This document shows, piece after piece, positions 1 to 12,200 of a stretch of DNA of 64,000 nucleotides; positions within the stretch are counted from its first letter, which is position 1; every line of letters starts with the position of its first letter. Source of the stretch: Owenia fusiformis (lineage: Eukaryota > Annelida > Polychaeta > Sabellida > Oweniidae); assembly GCA_903813345.2 (NCBI GenBank), contig CAIIXF020000012.1, positions 29,772,684-29,836,683 on the forward strand. The letters are read 5' to 3'. Under the pieces are notes generated by a model. The model did not search any database, was not told the DNA's origin, and was given only the letters and a program-made list of their open reading frames with translations. Position numbers and translations under genes: made by a program.

Positions 1-422
1 GTTAAATGTGAAGTACAAGTGCTTGAGTTATTTATGTAAATAAATATTTGTGAAATCATATTGGCTTTATTGAGACTTAAGAGGCAATAATAGACAGAGA
101 ATAACCTTTATTGGCCCTCAATATAAGTAAATAGTTTGACAAAATGTGAGATGATGCTGATTCTAATATTTGTGGATGGCTTGAGAACTTTAGGTTTTTA
201 AAGCAGTGATGAATATGGGGGATGGCCCCAATAAGGAAAATAAAAAATTCAAGGCCAAGAAAATTTTGGGCCAAAATCCACCCCTCCCCACATAAACAAT
301 CAAGATGACAAGCTGAAATTCCTTGGCACTCTCTTATAATTTTAGCCATTGTTTTTTCAATTTTGGGCCAAATTTTTAAGAACTTGGGGACAACTGATTT
401 GTAGTTTCTAAAAAGCACATAC

Positions 423-2946
423 CTTTTCACTGATTTTCACTCCACTTGGTAAAGGATTTTTTTTGAGATTGTCGATAAGTTTGAATAAGCCATTAAGTTG
501 TTTTGTCCTGTCACTCTCATTCTTTGGTGTGCTGATTCTATTGGCAAAGGCCTGGTTTCTGAAAGGAAGTGTCTACGTAATAAATAATAAAGTCAAGATA
601 ATTGAATATTGTATCACTGATAGGAAAATCAAAGGGATTGGTCTACAAAAAGTATCTGTGTAAAAAAGCGTCCATTACTTATTGATCACCCCTCGTACAT
701 GGATGTTATTATTTATTTAAACATGACTGTTTCCGTGCCTTCTATAAACTGTGAATAAAGTCAATATATCACCCGATATTTATTCATTGATACAATACCT
801 GGTTATGAGTAATATGTGATGTCATAGTGGTGGGCCATAGTAATGGCCGGCCAAAATGAATATTTGAAAAATTGTGGTGAGTTATCATGTTCAAATCGTT
901 ATATAAATTGATAAGCAAATACATAGTAGAAAAATTCTCATTTGGATACAACTCCTTAAACATTATGGTCGAAGAAAATTTTTTAACTGGCTTAATAAAT
1001 TCACATTGACATAAATTTTTGTTAAATATAATTTTCAACAATTTGATTTGTACAAGTACAGTATATTGCTGCAAAAGAGGCTGCCAATAGAAAAATGTGT
1101 ACAAAAACTGCTCAAGTATTTTCAACAAATAATGAATATGAGATAAAAACTGTACATATCGAACAACTTACACGGCATGAGTTACTCTCTTGCTGGTAAA
1201 TGTAGAAGGTTTACCATCTTTGTCAAGCTTAACACTGCCTAAAATGAAAATGAAATTGTTATAGTGATATACAAAGATATACAACCTATAAAAAGGTAAT
1301 TGAAGGTATTTGATAGCCTTTCGCATTATATTTTCATTGCTAAATGTTCATCTTATATTGTTAGAGACTCTGCCACTTTCAGAAAGTTATCTCTCTCACA
1401 GACAATGAAGTGTCAAAACCCTAAAAATTGGTAATTCAACTGGCAGACCAAAAGGAAGATATGATAATACAACTGTCTTTTTGGCCATAAATTGGTCTAA
1501 ACCAATCAAAATCCAGATAAGTTTCAGGTATTCTAACAGCAAAATCAAGGGCTGACTCAAATTTCATACATTCTAGCTTTCACTTCTAGAATTCTACATG
1601 CGAGGAGTGTCGTCGAAATTGACCTCCAGGTGCAGAATTGCAGAATTTTGAACTTGAATAAATTCCAGCAGAATTCACCAATTTCACTTAATAAATTCAG
1701 CATGCATTTCAACATTCAGAAAACTAGTGGTGAACTTTTTTATTTTTCTATCATAGTCAGATTGTTATTAAGGAATCAGATCAAACGATCAAAGCCTATA
1801 TTTTTTTCTTTTGTCCCCAAAGTCACACTGGAACACCCTGACAACCACAACATCAGATTCAAAAATCTAAAATGGACAGGTGACATACCTTTCTCTACCC
1901 TCTGTAAGAATAATCTCAGCTTCTTCTGTGTACCTGGGGACATTTGCTGGATTCCCTCAATCAACTCTACAATAACAAAAGATGACTTATTTAAAATTGG
2001 AAAACAGTAAGACTCCTTAGGTAGAACACCTCTGTAAATCGAACACCTTCATAAGTGGTACATTTTTCAATTCCAGTTACCCTCAGTATATTGTTATGAC
2101 TTATATGTCATTTATATGACGATTATTGAGTAAACCTAATGTAAAATAGGCCTCTGTTAGTGGAACACCTCCCAAAATGAACACTTATAAAGGTACCAAA
2201 TGTGTTCACTTTCAGAGGTTTTTCTGCATACATAATAGGATTTATTTGTACTGATGCCCTTTTAGGGCCAAACGTACATCCAACATACAATTTTCATTAA
2301 CAGTAAAAATAGCAAAGCAATAAAGTAAAGAAAATAGGATTACATTCTTATATTGCAAGTTAAAAATCCTAGTGTGACTTGCATAAGGTCTATTTGCTTT
2401 TAAGAATGCATATGGGATGGTAAAAACAAAGTTCAACGACTTTCTCTATGTAAACATTGAAAGTAAACATTGATTTCAATGTTTTAATTATGATTTACCG
2501 TATTCTCTCTAATGAGCACACAGTTCCAATGCGACTTTTATGTTGAATATGGTCTCGAGAAAATGCAAAGTTGAATGCATTATTTTTGATTATTTACACA
2601 ACAAGATATCAATGCAGAGAAAGAATACAGGAACTGTAGGGAATGTAAACCTTGGTGGTAACAACTATAATAAAGATTATGGGGGTAATATTTTTTCTAA
2701 ATTTTTTGTTTGTGCACTTATCATCTCTCAATATCTTACCTTTTTAAATTTAAACACATTAGAGAGAATATTAATTCTAGCTAGTAATTGAGTTAGAGTG
2801 GGACCCGAGATAAAGGTAATACCTTGTTCATCCGAGCCGATTTTTAAATCTGGAGGTCTGTTGTCGATTGGTTTGGCATCTGGAACATCTTCACCTGTGG
2901 GCTCAGTGACTTCTGCCCCACCTTCAGTCCTGACTGGTGATGCCAT
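423..2946 (-). CDS. Unrecognised host gene, 5' part, four exons
   Basis: Four coding exons join on the minus strand: 2946-2823, 1966-1889, 1238-1172 and 558-423. Each has an AG acceptor and a GT donor, and the phases agree (1, 1, 2, 0). The ATG at 2946 follows an untranslated stretch that itself starts after an acceptor at about 3025, so there is a 5' UTR intron. The first 135 residues can be read: an acidic, proline-rich start of about 41 residues, then a helical segment (LIEGIQQMSPGTQKK at about 43-57), a basic linker and a second amphipathic helix (NGLFKLIDNLKKN). No signal peptide or membrane segment is visible, which suggests an intracellular protein. I do not recognise the family. The reading frame is open at the last donor (gtatgt at 422), so the gene continues left of the window. 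The exon structure is well supported; the function is unknown. Confidence 0.72.
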
Positions 2947-3025
2947 CTATCTGTAGATTTCAGACAACAGGGTTGATGAGATGGATTTAGGATGTCCTGT
3001 TAGACCCAAACCAGTGGGAATATCC
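2947..3025 (-). other. 5' UTR segment of the left-edge gene
   Basis: A pyrimidine-rich acceptor (ttttcttcag) on the minus strand ends at about 3026 and leads into 79 untranslated bases before the ATG at 2946. It implies at least one upstream non-coding exon, which I could not locate. Confidence 0.5.
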
Positions 3026-3607
3026 TGAAGAAAATGCTTTACATATAAATATGTATTGTTAGACCCCGAAATATAATCATGAGAACAATCAAAATATACA
3101 TTTTCAAATGCAATAAGATAAGATGATCGTTCTTTATAGTGATAGGTTTACATACATGTAACTCAGCCCAGCCTACCTGGGCTTATCAACCACTTCAAAT
3201 TTAAACATTATAAATTATACAATATGTAAAAGGAAATATCAATCTGTTCTATACACATGATTATGTATTTTGACATTGGGTAAATTGTCAATTCTGGTGA
3301 ATGGGAACATGTGAATCAAAGTGCATCTTTGCGTACGATTCCAAAGCCATCAGAAGCTTTTCAAAGTAATACTTACGAGACACATATGAACAATTATGAA
3401 CAATGCACGTACACTAATGAGAACAAATTTTACTCAAATTTTATTCACAAGACTGCGTTTAGTCGATTCGTTCACATGTGATGGGGGCTATAAAAGTACC
3501 TCATATTATACATCCTGATGGAATAATCTGATAATAATTAATACTTGATATATTTTTTTGAAATACATTATCAGCAATTTTTAAAGGAGAGAAAATAATT
3601 CATATTA

Positions 3608-3735
3608 ACCAATAAAATCTTGCAGTGATTAGGCACCAATGAGTATAAGATAATTAGTATTATTTAAATTTCTTTTATACATTGCTTTACAATTTGACCA
3701 AATGTGGGATTTAAAAGTACGAAGTTCATGACTAT
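3608..3735 (+). mobile_element. LINE 3' tail, fragment
   Basis: This stretch matches the 3' untranslated end of the LINE remnant at 14440-14580: both share 'ccaataaaatcttgca', a central 'gataattag' and 'ccaaatgtggga'. The copy has no coding part. It is a 5'-truncated dead insertion, as is usual for LINEs. Confidence 0.6.
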
Positions 3736-4064
3736 TACAACAGAAAGTCAACTTTTACTGTACAATTTCCCACTCACTGCCAGATAATATAAAGACAGTT
3801 ACACTCAATTACCTAATAAGTTATATGAACTCTGTCCTTAGATTCCCATTATGTATTTAGCCTGACATGAACCTATTGGTTCAATATACTAATTGACAAT
3901 TTCTTGATACTCAGCCAAATATAATATCTATTTAGTGTTTACTAATAGAAAATTTCTGCCAGAATCATATTATGAAGCATTTCATATTAGAGTGCTTTTG
4001 TAGCTACTAGGAATGAGTTATGAGAGTGAAATAATTCTGAAAATGTTAGATGACCATAATCTTG

Positions 4065-5505
4065 GGAATGTACTAAAAACCCTTCGACCTACGACCCTTC
4101 GACCCTACGACTTACTGGGTGTCAAGAATTTTTGGAATATATTTTATTGAAAAACCCTTCGACCTCTGATTTCCCAGTCCAGTTTACTAAATGATTACGT
4201 ATAGTTCCAACTTGAGCTCCCTGTGCATGCAAATACGCATTTTACCTGGTAATTGTCAAGCAAAAATGTTTCAGTAGAAAAATTTCTAAAAAAGTTCGTC
4301 TACACAGCAAAAATACGAACGCCGAAAAAAACGTACGCATTTCGTCTTATTTTACTTTTTTACTAAAACTTGAAAAGTAGTTGAACGATTTTGAGATCAA
4401 AAGTTCAATGGGATTTGCTCCACCTCGCGTTGCTGTTAACTAGTTCTGAAATGTTTCATATCTATGTCTAATAAATATAGTTGTATAGATGTGTTTGTAA
4501 TAACCTTTATGCCCTTAAAATGTATATATTCAGGGGGGGGGCATTCGTGGGTTCAAGTGGACCACTCCATTGGCCAAATATTCTCTCAAAATCAGTACAA
4601 TTTTTCACGATTCTGAGCATTTTCAAGATTTCTGGGCCACTTGAAAATTGTCAAATGTTCACCCCTTGATCCTTTTGAAAACCTTGAATTGGCAAAAGCT
4701 GGTTATACGAACCTGATATGACCTAGCTTGCAAGCTTTTTCTTGACGGTTTGTGTTTATTTTCCTTGCAAAACAAAGTATCTACTTATTTAGTTGGCATT
4801 AGATTCTTAACTATACAAATCCAAATTGAATCAAAGTTGATAAAATCAAAAGACGGTTGTCTTTAAACTATATAAAAAATTTGACCTCCTGAAAAATGCA
4901 CGATGCGCCACTGTTACAGAATGTGATGGGAAAAGCACAAATATTTTTACTGAGGAGGTAAGAAACGTTCACATTCGAATGTGCTTGAATACATTAAACC
5001 TGCACATCGCTCCAAAACGCAATATGTTGACATATATTGTTTTTACATTTTTAAGCTCTAATATAAAGTTTATGTAAATAAAAAAAAAATTATCTGCGTA
5101 ATGTCAAAGAACAATCATTTAGTTAAAAAAATAAAAAGGCGAATGCGGGATTCGAACCCGGGCCTCCCGCGTGCTTAGCGAGCATTCTTCCGCTAGACCA
5201 CCGTGATTTTAAGGATGGTGCGAGTAATTAAACGCTACTTATTTTGAATGCTATGATTCGGAAGTGACGTCACGTTCTTCATTTAGAAACCTTTCCGAAG
5301 TCCAGCTTTAAATATCTTTAACTCTCTTGGGACAGATTCTTAAGTTCTATACACAAAGTAATATTTCCAGCAACTTCATATGGACTGAGAAATAGCCTAT
5401 CTAGAAGGTCGAAGGGTTTTTATAAAAATATATTTCAAAAATTCTTGACACGCTGTAAGTCGTAGGTCGCAGGGTCGAAGGGTCGAAGGGTTTTTAGTAC
5501 ATTCC
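4065..5505. mobile_element. Mutator-like non-autonomous DNA transposon
   Basis: Terminal inverted repeats of about 100 bp run inward from GGAATGTACTAAAAACCC at 4065 and its complement ending at 5505. They contain repeated 'cccttcgacc' blocks. The flanks carry a perfect 9-bp direct repeat, ataatcttg (4056-4064 and 5506-5514), which is the target duplication. A 9-bp duplication with long TIRs is the signature of Mutator-like (MULE) elements. No transposase frame is visible inside, so it depends on a partner elsewhere. It carries a tRNA-like segment at about 5136-5208. Confidence 0.85.
5136..5208 (-). pseudogene. tRNA-like sequence inside the MULE, probably a dead tRNA
   Basis: On the minus strand there is a good D-arm/A-box (GGTGGTCTAGCGG), an anticodon stem CTCGC/GCGGG and a B-box (GGTTCGAATCCC). 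The body resembles tRNA-Gly. The acceptor arms ATCACGG and ATTCGCC do not pair, and the anticodon loop TAAGCAC lacks the universal U33. I call it a tRNA pseudogene or captured tRNA-derived sequence, not a working tRNA. Confidence 0.55.
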
Positions 5506-5514
5506 ATAATCTTG

Positions 5515-6122
5515 ATGCTCTTTGCTTTATATTCCCAAATGTTTTCTACATCGCTTGCCTTAGTTTGTGCAACTATGGAGGTTTTCAGCTGCCCTTAGCC
5601 GATCAAGACTTCTTTTTATTGGTTGAGTAAAAATTCTACCAATAATCAACAAGGCATTTAACATGCAAAATATCACCAGTGCCATTTGTTACAAATGCCG
5701 AACACAAACCACAAAACGCTGAACATAATCTGCCAAACTCCATCCATAAAAAAGTTGGAGATTGTAACAATATGCCAACCCTATTGTGATGGTGACATGA
5801 AAATGACGGATATCACAGAAATCAATGAAGTGCCACTCAAACTCTCTGGAAATTTACATTACAAATGGGTGCACTGCTAACTTACAGAGTAAGTAACCCC
5901 ATGATGTAAGTTTTCCACTTTCAGCCACGCCTTTTTGATACTGAAGTGGGCAAAAGCCTAATTTTGATCAAATTTGGAGGATATTCATACACAAGTCGCA
6001 GGACACTTGACAGCTACATGTACTGTACATGCACTCCCCACACTCTTACTTAGTGCAGTGCTTTAGACAGGTGTATTCAGTAAATTGTTTGATTCTAAAG
6101 ATCTCCAAGTCTGAAGAAAGCA
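5515..6122. other. No feature recognised
   Basis: About 600 bases between the MULE and the hAT element. Short open frames exist but show no motif, no paired splice sites and no repeat homology elsewhere in the window. Confidence 0.5.
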
Positions 6123-6130
6123 GTTTTTTA

Positions 6131-7261
6131 TAGTGTTGTCGCGATTAATCGATAAATCGCGATATACATCGCCAAAGCTGGTTCTGGCGATGCATCGATG
6201 TCTGAAACAAAACATCGATGTTTTTAAAAAAATTAATTTGCTAAAAATCGCCCTTTCTTATCTTATTTTGATGCAAATTGCTTACCTTTTTTTCGTGTCT
6301 TATTTTATTTTCCAATGTTTTCTGATATTGTTTCGCTTTAAAACTGTTTTAGCAAGTCGAAATGAACCATAAATCTAAAAAAAAGTTACTTTACTTTCAT
6401 TTCACCATTACTTACTCACTTCGAGAGCCATGTTAGATGTTCAATTTATGGCTCTCGAACGGGGAAATGGACAGCTGAATAATCGTGACCTCTGAAACAC
6501 GAATTGAGTCGATCAGCGTCGATCAGCGCCTTACTTTTGTTCTCTAACTATGTCATACATCATTATCATCCTTCCATGCAAGTATTGGAGCGCTGAAGTA
6601 CTTTCTTTTCAATCAAGACTTATAATTGTTAGTCGAGTGAATCTTTTTTTCTGCCTAATTCCAATGTGGCGTTTTCTGCTCGGACATTTTCGTAAATCTC
6701 CGGAGGTTGTCCGAACCTAACTCATTCTCAAAATTCATTTCGTTCGTTGCGTATCTCGCTCATATTGGAAATGGGTTGAAAAAAACATTCACTCGACGAA
6801 CGATTTACAAGTCTTGATCGCAAATGAAGTATTTCAGCACTCCAATACTTGCACGGATTGATGATACCGATGGAAGACACAGTTAGAGACCAAAAGTAAG
6901 CCCCTGATCGACGCTGATCGACTTAATTTGTGTTTCAAGGGTCACTATTATTCAGCTGCCCAAGTGCGCCGTGGGAAAGCAATTATATCAAAATCCACAT
7001 AGCTTTCGCAGTAAGTAAACCGTTACTAGAAGTTCCAGGATGTACCAGCGTACTCTTAATAATTTGTTCTGTTTGGTATTTTAGTGCATTAGCGTTCGAA
7101 ATTTCAGTGCACTTTTCTCGAACTTTTTCTCGATGTACACATGGGCTTTCAACTAGTCTCTAATTGAAAGCCCATGATGTACATCCCGATGTGCATCGAT
7201 GTTTTCTACTGAAAATTGCCGATGCATCGATGTTCGATTATGGCACATCGTGACAACACTA
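6131..7261. mobile_element. hAT-like non-autonomous transposon
   Basis: The ends are TAGTGTTGTC at 6131 and GACAACACTA ending at 7261. They are flanked by the perfect 8-bp repeat gtttttta (6123-6130 and 7262-7269), the duplication length of hAT elements. Just inside, both ends carry copies of 'gatgcatcgatgt'. A second inverted repeat lies within: about 6430-6660 pairs with about 6780-6985. The inside half resembles the segment at 26330-26420, so this may be a nested element. No transposase frame remains. Confidence 0.85.
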
Positions 7262-7599
7262 GTTTTTTATAGAAAATGCCTCTAAGATTACTGACCTGAG
7301 GCCTAAAAGTGAACAAGAAACTGAAAAAAATTGATTCTGATCATTTCTTACGGATTTCCTGTTGTCGAGCCTTTGTATTTATATTTGAACTGCATTGTTT
7401 ATTTTAACAAATTCTATATAGTTATGAGATGAGAGAGACCTAATAATTGTTCACTTACCTGTTACCAGATCACAAGAAAACGCATTTTAGTGGAGAATAT
7501 TTACAAATCTGGATGGTCGATCTCAGATCTTGTTTGAAAAGGAAGGGAAAGGCCCAAAATGACGTCATTTGAGGATTTCCTTCACTGGACGAAAAAGCA

Positions 7600-7985
7600 G
7601 TGTGCAACATTATTTCCCGGGGGAAAATTCATTTAGGGGCTGATCTGGGAACCAACAAGGGGGAGGGGGGCAAATTTCAGGTTAGAGGAAAAAGATTTTG
7701 GCCCCCTAAAACCCAAAAGTGGGCCCAAATTTTGAGGCCCATTTTTTCAAAATTTGGCCTGGAATTAAATAATAAGGCCTTGGAAGGCCCAGTCATGACC
7801 AAAAAGGGCCACTTTTTTCCAAACCCGACGTCATGTGCGCTGCACATTCCTATGTTAAATTCAAATTTATTAAATCGTTCCATGCACGTTAAAGTTGTGC
7901 AAGCTTAACTTCTTTAACTTTAATATACAATTTTTCTTTTCTTGGGCCCACCCAAGGCCCCCAGCCCCCCTCCCCCATATCCGCC
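7600..7985. mobile_element. GGCCC-rich short transposon copy
   Basis: The stretch is rich in ggccc/gggcc blocks and G runs and ends in 'ccgccagtgc', the complement of the GTGGCGGATCCAGG end seen in the better copies at 24636-24869 and 55353-55606. It is a diverged copy. A 115-bp dispersed repeat (7813-7925) is fused into it. Confidence 0.45.
7813..7925. repeat. 115-bp dispersed repeat, copy 1
   Basis: Starts 'aaacccgacgtca' and ends 'ttaatatacaat'. It matches 8513-8625 over almost its whole length with a few substitutions. The two copies are in the same orientation. The family is unknown. Confidence 0.7.
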
Positions 7986-8512
7986 AGTGCTATACCAGGC
8001 AAATATGACATGAGAACTCTGGAGTATGATGATTAGTTCATATATCATGCGTAGGCATCACAGTTCAATGATATCTTCCACCGCTAATAGGAAGGTAACT
8101 GGGATTTTGGTTTTACACTGATGGTTTTAAGATAACTGATAAGTGGTTATCATACTTCAGAGTTCCCATGTCATAAGCCTGATTTGGTTCAAATATCAAA
8201 GCATAACGTCAACTATAAAGTAATGAAATTCGATGAAAACTAAAAATATCGAAATAGACAAATACAGTCCGCCATCTTAGATGCAAAGCCACGGTTACTG
8301 CTCCCAACTTCACTTGATACTGACCAGTGTGTTTAGACAAGCTCTTTTCGTAAGATATTATTTGAGCTAAAACATGCATGACATCCATCATCTTTTTCAG
8401 AAAGGATTCTACTATGCATTACCAATTAGCACAATTGTCAGCATAGTATTCAATTGAGATCGAGTATAATGATTTCCGTTGACACCAATGTGAAATTTCA
8501 AGTGTCCCGTTC

Positions 8513-8625
8513 TAAACCCGACGTCACGCGCGCTGCACATTCCTATGTTAAATTCAAATTCATGAAATTGTTCCGTTCACGTTAAGTTGTGCAAGCTTAA
8601 CTTCTTTAATTTTAATATACAATCA
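8513..8625. repeat. 115-bp dispersed repeat, copy 2
   Basis: Second copy of the repeat at 7813-7925, carrying the same 'gctgcacattcctatgtt' core. No terminal inverted repeats were seen. Confidence 0.7.
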
Positions 8626-8860
8626 TCAAGCAAAATACTGTACATGATCTTCATGACTAAAAAAATGTTTGAAATTGCAGTGCGTTTTTCAAAAAGATGA
8701 ACAAATATAAAAGTGATAATTGTTCTTTTTTACAAACATTTGAATTTCCCACCATTCTAGCGACAAAGGCATATATTTAACGTCAAATAATAAACTATGC
8801 AATCTTTCGGGCAAAAGATGATGAGTTTTACCGTAAAACTCGTTTCGTAATTTCGAGTCA

Positions 8861-8999
8861 TTAGGGAGTTTAAGCATGCACTGTTTTTCACAACCTAAAC
8901 GCGAACAGAAAATATTTAAGCGAGGCATTTGTTTGGGCGATTGGTCATACGTACTGGTCGGCGTTTCGATTTTATTTACAAGCTTAAACTCCCTATTGT
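8861..8999. mobile_element. Small MITE
   Basis: The complementary ends AGGGAGTTTAAGC (about 8866) and GCTTAAACTCCCT (about 8990) enclose about 110 bp with no coding potential. The target duplication is unclear. Confidence 0.5.
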
Positions 9000-9104
9000 T
9001 TATTTACGTGGGTATTGTGTTACGCTATAACCTTGTATTCCTTTTTGCTAAAACTCATCCTGACATTTTTTGATTTTTTGTAAGGACGAGAACATTTCAA
9101 TTAG

Positions 9105-9172
9105 TATAGATACCATCTTCGCACGCTCGGTCTCCGACGGTAGCCGAGTGAACGAAGATGATATATACTGTA
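9105..9172. repeat. 65-bp imperfect hairpin
   Basis: The left arm (agtatagataccatcttcg) and right arm (cgaagatgatatatact) are complementary and are followed inward by ctcgg/ccgag. It lies just past the poly(A) signals of the minus-strand secreted-protein gene. It could be a tiny MITE or a structured RNA end; the sequence does not decide. Confidence 0.5.
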
Positions 9173-9282
9173 TTACAAACATCCGAGGTGTTACAATGTA
9201 CTTAGTAATACAATGCTAACTGCCGTAATTTGTCAGTGCTGTTTTTATTTGATTTTATTGTTCATTCTTAACATTACACAGA

Positions 9283-12200
9283 TTATCTCAAAAGATCACA
9301 TTCGGGACTGTCAATCCACGTGTTGCCATCGCAACAAAGATAATCCCGGAAGTAAGCTGGGTCGGTGCTCATGTACCCCTCTGTCTCGGGGCAATCGTCT
9401 ACCATGAAATAAGAGGCTGCTGGAAGTCCTGGGACCCCCACGTCAGGTCTATCTGCTTCAGACATGGCGTTAATCTTCTCACAATACTCTGTTCCCCTCG
9501 TTTTACCCTATAAATGAAATAATGAGAATGTTACATATTCGTTGAACATTGTTGAACGTATTCGTTTAACTAAAATGAGAATGTTCTTTGAATAGCTTTG
9601 GACATGGTTTATGTTATGTTTATTGAATATCATTGGATGAACATCGTTGAACATATACGTTTATTTAAAGTGAGAATGCTATGTTCATTGAATATAATTG
9701 AACGTATACATTTATTTAAAATAAGAATGCAATGTTCGTTGAACATCATTGGATGTATATGTTTATTTAAAATGAGAATGCTATGTTCGTTTAACATCAC
9801 TGAATGCGTTTATTTAAAGTATATACGTTTATTACTACAAGATTTCTATGTTCGTTTAACAGCATTTTACGTATTTATCAAAAATGAGAATGTTATGTTC
9901 GTTGAACACCGTTGAACGTAGACATAAGGGAACATGGGGCAAAACGGCCCTATGGGGCAAAGTGGCCCATCGAAATATCTTTTGAATAATAAAAAGATGG
10001 TTCTTCAAAAGTCATCCTCCGACCACAGGGCTTCAAAATCAAGAATATATTCTTTCTTTTTACCCCCTGCGATAAGCAGTTAGCATTTTCCCGTATAAGA
10101 ACTCGCAATTTGATTGGCCGTCGCAACACTGCGACAGAAATCATGTGTAAGTCAATGCGCATAATTAGATCACGTGATTCAGTTTAATCGGGCGCCTCCA
10201 AATTGGTTATAGCAGGGGGAAGAAGGAGGTACGGATTCTGGATACCTGCTTAGGAGGATGTCAAAAGTCACATAATCGAATTTTGAAATTTCCGCCACCT
10301 TCTCGACTGCCCATTTTTAACCTACTAGCGTCTCGCTTTACGTAAGAGATAATTCTACTTTTCACTCTTTTTTTGCAAATTAGCCCTCCAACGAGAATCT
10401 CTAAAAAATCCGGCAACAATAGAATATCGTTTTGATTTAACATTTTACATAGGGTATGCATATTTATTCTTTATTTGTAAAAATTTCGAGCTACAAATAT
10501 CAGGCAAATTAAAATGACTTCTATTTGAAAATTCACATGTCTTTGGGACAAAGCGGCCCACAAAGGTTATAACATACAAAAATCTTATTGTACAAGAACA
10601 ATTGATTTTCAAATATAACGATTTTAACATTTGGAATTTGTACCTTATTTCTATCCGACACATATCGAATGACTAGAATTATGGTAGCGGTTAAGAATAC
10701 TTTATCTGTCAAAGGTTTGAACGTCTGAGAAGAGATGTGTGTGGACGAGTCTTGTAATTGATTAATTTTGCTTTTAAAACCCATGTAACAGAGGGAGGGC
10801 CGTTTTGCCCCACCCATGGGCCGTTTTGCCCCTCTCTCGACATTATTTTTTGCCATTGAAAAATCACAGAAGATAGTTCTAGGCAAGTATACAACACTCG
10901 AAAAATGTAAACCACAACCCATTAATAAAGTGGAACATCAAAGTGCGTGATGATTGACAGATAAGAAAATACCCCGTACGGAACAACTCAAAATTAATTT
11001 TTAGGGCCGTTTTGCCCCAGGTTCCCTTACGCGTATCTAGTAAAATACTATGTTTGTGGCAAATAAGACGGAAGAATATCCTATCCTGGTGTGGCCTCAT
11101 GCCAATGTAATCTGCACATGCAAATATAGTGTCATCCCACGTTGAAAAATATTGAATATTTTTCCAATGTGGAATACGTCTCCTTATATTTATCTTATAT
11201 TTATGCCCGTATTTATGTCACGTGTAATGTATAGACCAATGAGAGAATGGGGAATATGACATTGATATAAAAAAACTCAAATATTTTGCAGCATTGTGAA
11301 TGAATTTTTTGCCACAGTAGTTGACGCTGGAGCATATCAAACTATGACTTACCGAACTATTTGGGCTTGGTGTATCTAAAAGGAATGGGTCTGGGAAATC
11401 AATTGCCCTATCCAAACAAATGTCACTACATTCTTTGAGATCTTCATTGTCGCACACGGGAACATCTCCAATGTCAAACTGATAGTAGCTTTCCAGGGGA
11501 ACTGAGATATCTACGGCATCTTCAACCTTCACTGCGCATCGGCACCTTAAACACATAGAACGCGCGTACATAATGGCATCGGATATTATGTAATAACACC
11601 GGAAAACAAGTTGCTACTTCCGCTTAGCCGTGTCGGCTAGCCTTCGTGGCTCAGTTGGTAGAGCATCAGGCTCTGAATCACTGGAAGATCCTGATTTCGA
11701 TTCCTGCAAGGTACTAATTGAATTTATCATATTCTCTTACATGTCTGCATCTGACTGGTTACACTACAGCTTCGCAGAGGCGCCCTCGGGTCGGTGCAAT
11801 AAGTTCTTAGGGACTCGTAGAATAATTTCATAATTTTTATTTAAATCAATTTAAAACATGAGGAAACGTGTACAACTTGAAAAATTGAACTGTTCTTTGG
11901 AAAGCTAGGTATACTCCCCTCCAAAAGTTTGACAACCTTAGCTCCCTCATTGAACTACATGAACGGGTTAGCCTTTTATTTGCATAACGTATATAGAAAA
12001 AACTACTTTTAAGGCTGGAAATATGAATTGATGTCATTTCCATACCTCCAATTTTCTATTTTTTCAACAATTACAATAGATCGGAAATGGATGAATAAAC
12101 GAATGTAAACCAATGGGAAATGGTAGGTTTGCCGCAAGTCATATGACAGAATTTTTATCCATCCGAGTTTTTGCAAAAAATCAAGTAAGGTTGTCTATTG

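Noticed and set aside
1630-2010. 126-residue plus-strand open frame
   Set aside because: It overlaps, antisense, the well-supported minus-strand exon 1889-1966 and has no motifs of its own.
5136-5208. Functional tRNA gene
   Set aside because: The acceptor arms do not pair and U33 is missing, so it was listed as a pseudogene.
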